From: Maea johnstoni
Lineage: Eukaryota > Annelida > Polychaeta > Spionida > Magelonidae
Assembly (NCBI GenBank): GCA_963942565.1
Contig: OZ012697.1
Location: 21,560,557-21,624,556 of the forward strand
DNA length: 64,000 bases
Direction of reading: 5' to 3'
Each line of letters starts with the position of its first letter. Positions within the stretch are counted from its first letter, which is position 1. Positions 56,313 through 64,000 of this stretch are shown one piece after another. The notes beneath the pieces were generated by a model, which searched no databases, was not told the DNA's origin, and worked only from the letters and a program-made list of their open reading frames with translations. Position numbers and translations under genes: made by a program.

Positions 56313-57061
56313 AATTTGCCAGTCACTGGCAACTTTCTTTCATGCCCTGCTAGCATTCAATCCAAGGCATTGGAGGAAGACAGCAAGCAGTCAGTGGAAA
56401 CAGAATACTGTAAATCACTGAATACTTGCGCCACACATGATGCACACTTATTTCCAGTGCGCCAAAAATCCCCATTTTGTTTCAGGTATCCGACATGTGT
56501 CAATAAGCACAAAAATATGAAGTCGCGAAAAGAAAAAAAAAGAGAAAAACGTATAATTTTATGACACAGTCACTCATTCATGCTCTGCTAGGATTCGATC
56601 CTGGGGGTTGAAGGTAGACAGCGAGCAGTCAGTGGAAATGCTGAATACCGCTCGGCTATCAAGGCAGGCTATAGAAGAGGTTTGTCTGTAACATGACTTT
56701 TATGAACGCTTGTTGGTCGACTTGACCGTCACTGTAAGTTTCAGTCTCCTCAAGCTCCAAGTCACTGGCAACTTTCTTGCATGCCCTGCTAGGATTTGAA
56801 CCCAGACAGTAGTGGGAGACAGCAAGCAGTCAGTTGCAAGACTGAAGACCACAAGGCTATCAAGGAAGACCCTAGAAGAGGTTTGTCTGGAACATGACTT
56901 TTATGAACTCTTGTTGGTCGACTTGACCGTCGCCGTTCGTGTCAGCTTCCTCAAGCTCCAAGTCACTGGCAACTTTCTGTCATGCCCTGCCAGCATTCAA
57001 TCCAAGGCATTGGAGGGAGACAGCAAGCAGTCAGTGGAAACCACCCTGCTATCAAGTCAGA
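56313..57061 (-). repeat. Array of SINE head plus half of the centrin-like last exon
   Basis: Downstream of the gene, units of about 195 bp combine a tRNA-SINE segment (minus strand TAGCCTTGTGGTC then GGTTCAAATCC) with a copy of the last 90 bp of the final coding exon. Exon-half copies are at 56668-56756 and 56868-56958, and the true one at 57064-57160; SINE parts are at about 56320-56410, 56573-56665, 56757-56866 and 56959-57059. The copied halves still encode GDGQVDQQ-like or SDGQVDQQ EF-loop residues and MLQTNLF. Confidence 0.88.
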
Positions 57062-57063
57062 CT

Positions 57064-60000
57064 CTAGAAGAGGTTGGTCTGTAGCATGACTTGTATGAAC
57101 TCTTGTTGGTCGACTTGACCGTCGCCGTTCGTATCAGCTTCCTCAAGCATCCCAATCAACTCGCGCTCTGTGAACTTCACACCACAGTCTTGACAAGCTT
57201 GTTTCAGGTTGTCTAAGGTGATCATCCCTGTGCGATCTGAAAAAATCACAATAGCATTCTTATAAATAAACACATAAAAATGGTCTCAAAATCACTTCAA
57301 GAGCTCACTGAACTTCACACCGCAGTCTTGACAAGCCTGTTTCAGGTTGTCTAAGGTGATCATCTCTGTGTGATCTGAAAAAAATCACAATAGCATTCTT
57401 ATAAATAAACACATAAAAATGGTCTCAAAAGCACTTCAAGAGCTCACTGAACTTCACACCACAGTCTTGACAAGCTTGTTTCAGGTTGTCTAAGGTGATC
57501 ATCCATGTGCGATCTGAAAAAATCACAATAGCATTCTTATAAAAAAACAGATAAGGGTATCAAAGGGTAGCTGTGAAAAGTTCCTAACCCTTACAATGCT
57601 GAGGATACTTTTGTCCAAAACACAAGGAAGCAAAGACTTTTCAACCCTCATGCTGCTGATGGCTAATTTGGCCAATACAAAATGATGCAAAACCCTGAAG
57701 AATGATTGAAACCCTGGCACATGGGTACTCATCTGAGAGTACTCAGTAAGAGCTTTCCAATGAATACAAACATGAAAAGGTTTAGGTGTTTTTCAAAAAT
57801 ATTTGCATCCTTGTGCTTTGGACAAAAGTAGCCTCAGCACTGGAAGGGTTAAGGTTGTCCAGGGTTATTATCCCTGTGCAGTCTGAAAATGCTTTTAAAA
57901 TAGCGTTCTCATAAAAACTAGATAATGGTTTCAAAATGATTTCAAGAGCTAGTTGTGAAAAGTTTTCAAGGTTGTCCAGGACAAAGGGTTTACCGTTGTT
58001 CTATCTGAAAAAATGAAAGTAAGGTTCCGATGAGAAATATATAATAATGATCTTAAGGATTCCAAGAGCCGTAGCTAGTTGTGAAAGGTTTTTCAAGTTC
58101 ATAGACAAACAAAATACATATAATTGCATTCAAATCTGTCACATTAAAACCTTGATAAGTTAAAAATATTCATAAAAAGAACATTTTCCGATGGTCTACT
58201 GAAAGCTCAGATTATTTTAGTCCAAGTAAGAACCTCGATAAATTGAATACATGTTTTATCCCAATACTTTTTGAGGCCAGTAGGTTTTCAAATTGCATGT
58301 GTTTCAGAGAATATTCATGGGACATTTCTTCTCTGATATCAAATTAGATTAAACTTGTGTTAAAACAAGCTTTATACCTCTTTTACAAGAGTAAAAATGT
58401 TATAGTCAAACCCATACATGTTTGTAATACCCCTTAGAGGCCCTGCTATTCTGAGGTATATTTTTGATTAAAAGCATCTAGAGAAAAAATATCCATAGGA
58501 GAAATCCTTTTTGAAATCTGACTGACTGTCTGCTGTCTCTCACGGCCAGGGACTTAGCCAGGACCCGTCCTACCTGTCTTTTGGACAGGTAGTTCCCTGA
58601 AAACCTCCTATTTGGACAGGCAAAATTTTCTATGAAGAATTTTCAATTTTGTCTTTTGGAGTTCAATAACCAAATAGTTTCCTAACAAACCATCTTCTAT
58701 GACATGGCTGAAGTGTAAAATGCCCTTTTTGGCACAATAGGCTGTTAAATGTAGTTTGTATAAGGATTTGAAGTAGATTAGTAACTTATTCTGGACATGC
58801 AGGAATTTTAGAATAGCTGTTTTGGACAGGCATTTTTGAAATCCTGGCTAAGACCCTGCTCTCACCCTGTCTAGGTTTGAATCCAATGTGGGGCATGTGA
58901 GGGTTTCCAGTGACTTGAGGTTAGGCAGAGATTTTTGCCTTTACCACTTACAACTGGCTTGTCACAAATTAACCTAGAGATATGATGAAAAAGATTATGA
59001 TAATTGAAGTTCAAATAATTTTTACTTGTAAGTCACCCAACATAATCGATGTCACCTTTAGCACCTGGGCAATCATCTAATATATAATTTGTATGGTGAT
59101 TTAAGAAACAAAAGGGTTAATTAAAATATGTTATTGTACCTACCTGAATCAAATAATTTAAAACCGTTAAGGATCTCATCCTTGATATCCCTTGACTGTC
59201 CCTGACTGTCAATCACAAATTCCAGGAACTCGTTAAAATTGATAGTCCTGAAAGGAAAATTCACAAAAAAAAATGAAATGTTTACATTTAAATACAAACG
59301 ATTGATACATGGTTGTAATGTTGGCCCATTAGTGCTGAAACAAACAATTGGCAGCCTAACAATTGTTATGAAATCTTTACGATATTCAGAATTCAGAGTT
59401 CCACAATATGGAAGTTCAGGGGGCTGTTGCTTCTAAAAATTGTTCTGAGCCCCAAGATTTTCAGTTTTCGGGGCCTGGGTGGCCCCAGTATGTATAGGCT
59501 TTATATTCAATAAGAATGGAAATCCTCAGGTTGAAAACCTGTTTTATCCATATAATGAGTCAATAAGGTTTTCTGGTGATGTTCTAAGAAAATTGAAATA
59601 GAATTATTCCTAGGTTTAAAACATCTTTTTGGGTCCCTGATCTTCATAGAATAGGAGAGCAGCTGGCTCATTATTCATAAAGTTCCAATAATCCACAAGA
59701 ATGTCAAAAATGTAGCACTTTGCGGAATCTCTAATTCTGTTTCCTCATTAACCCATCAAAGCTCACTGCAACCAAACGTATTCAGAATATTTGACAAAAT
59801 CTTTCAGGCAAAAGCATGTTGGGGTAACTATTTGAAGGAGAAGTATTAGTCAGAACACTATCATCAACCATCCTTCAAATATTTTGTGAAACCCTTCTCA
59901 ATTTCAAAGTTATTGTCATAAGTATCAGAGATCCAGACAAAAATTTCTAGAGAAACTCATATTACCATAAATTCTCTAAAAGGTAGACCACCCTAGGAAT

Positions 60001-61843
60001 TTTGGCCACTGTAATTATTTTGCAAAAATAATTAATGGGAATTATGGGCAATCCTTGATCGATTGCCAGTTGCCATTTCACAAAATATGGACTTAAATAT
60101 ACAAAATCAAGGTATTTTCAGAAAACATGGGCCACCCTCAACCCATAAAAAATTGTTATTATTGAAAAGTGTCCCAAATTACTGAGAATTTACGAATTTA
60201 CGAAGTATTAATGGGTTTAACCTACCCCTGAGAACTTGTTTCAGCAATCATCTTTCTTGCCTCAATCTTGCTGATTCGGAAACCAAGGGTTTTCATACAG
60301 CGACGAAATTCCACGGCGTCGATTTCACCGTCATTGTTCATGTCAAATACCTCAAACACCAGCTGTAGGTCCCTGATTTCCTGAGGCGTCAGTTCTTCTA
60401 AAGCTCTCGTGGAAACTTTGATACCAAATAATTCTTTGTGCTCTACCTTTTTGGTCTTCAGTATGTCAATAAGCTGAAAAGTGAAAAAGAAATATGCAAA
60501 TATGCTTATTTAGTAGTTCAATAATAGTGAAGCTTACTATATATGCAACGATATCTTATTGTGGATGTTCTGTGTTGCACATGTAAGGTTCAATGCCATC
60601 CTCCAATTTTATGTTAGCAGCGGTGGTTTTGCATAAAACCCATAAACCGAACCAATGCTAGGCTTCTTGGTCCTGAAAGTGTCATTAACTACCATATTAT
60701 ATGTCTTCTTCCAGCAAATATTCTGGATATTTCGTAATAGAAACAAAACCTACTATTCAGGTTAATAATATACTTGACACTTGTTGCATTTCTAATCCAA
60801 ATTTCCGTTCTGTAAATAATTCTGACTTTTACAAAACCAATATGGCGGACAATTTCAACTTTTCCCACTCGATTACAGGCTGGAGGTGAAAAGAGTCTGA
60901 TATAGTCCAATTAAACGGAGCTGACTTTTATTTATGACGGCAATACATAGCTAGCCATCGGTGATTGAAAAGAGGGAAAATATGTTTCCCAGCTGTTTGT
61001 ATGTGCCCAGATTATAGCAAAATGCTTCCGCCTTAGTTTCGGGCTGAAATCTGCTAACATAGTTTATAAGAGATGGGACCAAACCCTTCCGTTCATATGA
61101 TATAAGAAACGGGAAAATAGGTAGGGTTTATGTCTGAACTAGCTTATTTAGTAGCTAGTGATAGTACCCGAGAGTTATAGAAAGTTTGTATCAGTCATTT
61201 ATGTACAATGAGTGTGGCTGAATGACACATTATAACAAAACTTAACATACTTGAGATTTTAAAATGTATCACTTTTTATCAATTCAACTGATACATTGAA
61301 ATAATTTGTCTAATTCTTAAAGTACTCTTCAGTAGATCTAATAAGTACATGCAGGTACAAATGAGTAGGTGAATATCTTTTGTACATGTTGTACCTGTAT
61401 TAACCCTTTTGCTGCTGGTGGCTAATTTTTCCAATACAAAATCAAAATGAAGCAAAAACCTAGATGAATAAAGATGTTATTATTTATCTTTAGAAGCAAA
61501 AGCATAGAAAAAAAACTGAAAACCTGTCATATGGGTACTCATTTGGGTGCTTAGCTTTCTAATGAATACAAACACGACAGGGTTTATGTGGTTGCCTCCT
61601 TGTGCTTTGCGTGGACGAAAACAGCCTCAGCATTGGAAGGGTTAAATGATCAGATCAGATGATATTCAAGTCCTCAGCCTCAGGAATAGATATTTAGTAG
61701 GACGTGAAAACCCTCACCCTTTCCATCGGTCGTGGGGGTGGAGGAAGAAAGTCTGGGGCCATCGGTTCTTTAGGTTTATCATTATCAGACTTGCTCTTCT
61801 TTGATTTCTTCTTTCCTTTCTTCCCCTTCTTTTTCAGCGGCAT
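57064..61843 (-). CDS. Centrin-like four-EF-hand calcium-binding protein (four exons)
   Basis: A calmodulin-superfamily protein most like centrin/caltractin, which acts at centrioles and basal bodies. Exons, in transcript order: 61718-61843, 60226-60473, 59144-59247, 57064-57236; phases join to 216 aa. Residues 1-42 are Lys-rich, then Pro-rich (MPLKKKGKKGKKKSKKSKSD ... FLPPPPRP), longer than in typical centrins (about 170 aa). EF loops: 86-97 DMNNDGEIDAVE (canonical); 120-131 ETSSQGTINFNE (first ligand Glu, weak); 158-169 DSDRTGMITLDN (position 12 Asn, weak); 194-205 DTNGDGQVDQQE (canonical). The end MLQTNLF parallels the centrin terminal motif (KKTSLY type). The start is the only ATG before the Lys-rich run. 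The last exon is flanked by copies of its two halves. It could be a divergent centrin paralogue, not centrin 1/2/3 itself. Confidence 0.88.
57296..58012 (-). repeat. Copied acceptor half of the centrin-like last exon
   Basis: In the last intron, the acceptor and first roughly 70 bases of exon 4 (true edge 57236) recur with edges at 57374 and 57513, period about 138 bp, together with the intronic ATAGCATTCTTATAAA. Two older copies have edges near 57883 and 58008 (GGTTGTCCAGGGTTATTATC, then GTGCAGTCTGAAA). The two young copies read ITLDNLKQACQDCGVKF and then run to a stop (SELLK*), with AG intact. Confidence 0.92.
57643..57853. mobile_element. P1-type MITE in the last centrin-like intron
   Basis: CAACCCTCATGCTGCTGATGGC ... 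GCACTGGAAGGGTTAA. A truncated second P1 piece (57588-57640, CCCTTACAATGCTGAGGATAC) abuts it head to head. Confidence 0.78.
58547..58858. mobile_element. hAT-like MITE, family A
   Basis: CAGGGACTTAGCCAGGACCC ... GGCTAAGACCCTG, near-identical in interior to the 26960 copy (AGTTTCCTAACAAACCATCT; AAGGATTTGAAGTAGATTAG). Flanks share CTCTCAC. Confidence 0.85.
59748..60220. mobile_element. TTAA-flanked MITE, family P2, with a TA-MITE inside
   Basis: TTAACCCATCAAAGCTCAC ... GTATTAATGGGTTTAA. It ends 5 bp from the exon 2 donor boundary of the centrin-like gene (exon edge 60226), so the donor reads GTAGG directly followed by the element's TTAA. A TA-target element interrupts it at 59965-60195. Confidence 0.82.
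59965..60195. mobile_element. TA-target MITE nested in a P2 MITE
   Basis: ACCATAAATTCTCTAAAAGG ... ACTGAGAATTTACG, with TA at 59963-59964. The interior matches the 46398 copy (GACCACCCTAGGAATTT, AGTTGCCATT.CACA, CCCATAAAAA). Confidence 0.75.
61400..61645. mobile_element. P1-type MITE in centrin-like intron 1
   Basis: TTAACCCTTTTGCTGCTGG ... CAGCATTGGAAGGGTTAA; both TTAA present. Confidence 0.85.
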
Positions 61844-62109
61844 ATTGGAGGTGACAGTGGACTAAGTTCGATGTTTAGGCGGCCATGTCTGTAAGTGCTT
61901 GGCGACAACACACAACTGTCTGCAGCCACCCAGCTTATGACAGAGGGCGCCACGCATTGCTTATCTTACCTTACCAACTGTAAATCCGGACTATGGAACA
62001 GTGCAACCGCCTGTAAAAGACGTAGTTTCTCCTTGATCTTTCGTTGTCCCAGAGACGTTGATTAAAAATTAATAGACCTCTCTGGTTGTCCTTGGTTCTT
62101 TGGGATTAG

Positions 62110-63563
62110 TACTCTTACTGTGTAATTTACCAAGATAATATGCTCCTTCAGAAACTTCTTGACTGAACTCCATGCTTTTTGTGAACATAACAATTAAATT
62201 ACAAGTAAACACTAATAAAACAAAAGTCATGGTATTTACACGATCAATGGTTAGATTAAAGAATTTAACCACATTTAAAATGGGAGACACACATCTAGAG
62301 AGGGTGGATGAATATAACTATCTGGGAATGTTTTTTACTTGGAATGGGAAATTCACCTAAGCAGAAACAAAATTAGCAGTTAAAGCCACTAGAGCCATGT
62401 ACTCGGTGATACAAAATGGGCGTAGGCTCAACCTACCAGTAGGCATGTTGTTAAAACTATTTGACTCATGTATGGCACCGATTATCTTATATGGAGCAGA
62501 AACCTGGGGATTTGATAACACGGATGTCATAGAAAATGTACACGCCAGGTTCTGTAAAATAATTACAAAAAAGAGTAAATATTGCCAGAATTCCTTTATT
62601 TATGGCGAACCTGGGCGACTCCCTCTGCAAATTACAGCCACAATAAGAGTACTTTATTACTGGAACAAAGTGATTAATGGCAAGAAAGACAAAATTTGCT
62701 TCCTAATATATAACATGATGAAATATCTTAACTGTATAGGCAAATACACCACACCATGGTTAGGATATGTTAAAAGTACACTAGAGAATTGCGGATTGAA
62801 CAGTGTTTGGATATCTCATGTTCAAAGTGGCTCAGGGGTGTCCAGTGAAGGTGTTAAAAGAATATTGCAAGATCAGTTTCTGCAGAAATGGGTGAGCAGA
62901 ATCTCAATAGAGGAAGATTTTTCCTCATATAGAATTTACAAAAATGTACATGAATTTGAAGAATACGTAGATCTATTACCAGAATACCTAAAATACTCAC
63001 TATTAAACTTCAGAACTGGATCTCATAAATTGCCAGTTAATTGTAGATCCAAATTATCAATACCAAGGCAAGAGCGCATCTGCACCTGAATAAGTGCAGA
63101 AAAAGACTTATGGGTGATGAATTTCATTTCCTATTTGAATGTAGTGGTCTTGAAAAACTTTGGATATTAGATATACCAAAATACTATAGAACTAGATGTA
63201 GCACTTTAAAGATGACCCAATTATTAAATACAAATGATAGAAAGTTGTTAATGAAAGTTGTCAAATGTGTTCACTTAGGCATGAATGAGTACACATCTCT
63301 TCCAGATGTAAGTGAAATTATTGATACTGCTAATTTAAGCTGTCTGTATACCTAGATATGACAGCAAACAAATACATTCTATGTATAATATTGACACACA
63401 TATCTTTATGGGTGTACCCGGGGGTGTACCGCGCATGTATATTTTGGTAATTCTGACAACATTGTTAATGGTTATATTTTTTCTAATGATATTATTTTAT
63501 TTCCTCTATGTACCGTAGATTGCGGTTAGAGAGTAATTAAGTTCGTATTCGTATTCGTTGCTG
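62110..63563 (+). mobile_element. 5'-truncated LINE, RT thumb to 3' tail
   Basis: A LINE remnant distinct from the intact one. It begins inside the RT: TACCAAGATAATATG (62129 on) may be a mutated YADD. LQVNTNKTKVMVF, YLGMFFTWNGKF, CMAPIILYGAETWGF and FLFECSGLEKLW follow, typical of the RT-to-C-terminus of RTE/CR1-like proteins. The frame is broken at least three times (near 62170, a stop at 62360, and a shift near 63087). The 3' end is a tandem GTATTC tail (63541-63559). Confidence 0.85.
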
Positions 63564-63565
63564 AT

Positions 63566-63865
63566 ATCTTGTCCCTTATGCTGCTGGTAACTAATTTGAT
63601 CTATACAAAATGATGCAAAAAACACACATGAAAATGGCTGAAACCATGGCACATGGGTATTCATCTGAGAGTACTCAGCGAGAGCTATGACATGGATACC
63701 AACATGACAAATTTTAGGTAGTTTTTTCAAAAATCTTTATGTGACCAGAGCATTTTTCAAGAAAAAAAAAGATGATGGAGTAATGTTCATCAGAAGACAA
63801 GCGAAATTATCCTTCAATTAGTTTGTCTAATTATAATCGATTCACAGGCATGAATGCGTTAAGAT
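63566..63865. mobile_element. Composite P1/P2-type MITE fragments
   Basis: CCCTTATGCTGCTGGTAACTA ... CATCTGAGAGTACTCAGCGAG is P1; the right end GGCATGAATGCGTTAA is P2-like. It starts within a few bases of the LINE tail. Confidence 0.55.
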
Positions 63866-64000
63866 ATATCTGAAGCTTAGACAATCATACCTCTCTGGGC
63901 CTATCATTAAAGAAGAGAGGGTGTGTGAATACTCTCCAGGAAGAAAACCTGAATGATGAAGAACAAAAATCTGATCAAAGGTAGAAGTAAATCTTACAAG

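Noticed and set aside
63110-63355. Independent 81-aa gene at the end of the truncated LINE
   Set aside because: It continues the LINE C-terminal protein (HFLFECSGLEKLW type) after a frame change and is part of that element.

Overview
The window is eukaryotic and metazoan. It has intron-containing genes, several LINEs, tRNA-derived SINEs, many short terminal-inverted-repeat elements and long microsatellites. The abundance of TTAA-, TA- and 8-bp-target MITEs and the THAP/P2X7-like pieces fit a marine invertebrate, but I cannot name the species. A run of 200 Ns (16474-16673) is an assembly gap.

Layout: 1-7,330 is repeat-rich with no gene I can support. It opens with about 285 bp of TA repeat and ends in a relict LINE 3' tail. 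About 7,578-15,436 is a long, apparently intact LINE with three consecutive ORFs in three frames: ORF1 (RNA-binding type), an unrecognised 325-aa Tyr/Cys/His-rich ORF2, and ORF3 (endonuclease plus reverse transcriptase). Both junctions are one-base stop/start overlaps (TAATG) in the same 9-base context. 15.5-28.8 kb holds a second LINE 3' end, a locally amplified AT-rich repeat block, SINE and MITE copies, and no supported gene.

The right half holds three host genes whose splice structure I could reconstruct. SDHB (minus, 29184-40127, nine coding exons, 276 aa) is the iron-sulfur subunit of mitochondrial complex II, with NRF-1-like and ETS-like motifs just upstream of its ATG. A PPP1R35-like gene (plus, 47152-53042, four coding exons, about 430 aa) carries an RVRF PP1-docking motif and a conserved C-terminal domain. 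A centrin-like four-EF-hand gene (minus, 57064-61843, four exons, 216 aa) has a Lys-rich N-terminus. The last two both suggest centriole/cilium functions. A THAP-domain ORF (42367-42696) and an antisense P2X7-like fragment sit in a 2-kb inverted-repeat element between SDHB and PPP1R35. A 5'-truncated LINE lies at 62.1-63.6 kb.

The most striking observation is that all three host genes carry local tandem arrays in which an exon edge, usually with its splice site, has been copied several times into the adjacent intron or flank. The cases are SDHB exon 4 donor, SDHB exon 6 acceptor, SDHB exon 7 acceptor, PPP1R35 exon 2 acceptor, PPP1R35 last exon, and both halves of the centrin-like last exon. 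The twelve clearest extra splice-site copies all keep GT or AG. TTAA-flanked MITEs also lie within 1-21 bp of several exon ends. The second standout is the three-ORF LINE with twin TAATG junctions. Nested insertions (a TA-MITE inside a copy of itself, hAT-like inside hAT-like, TA-MITE inside a TTAA-MITE) give a clear relative chronology of transposon activity.
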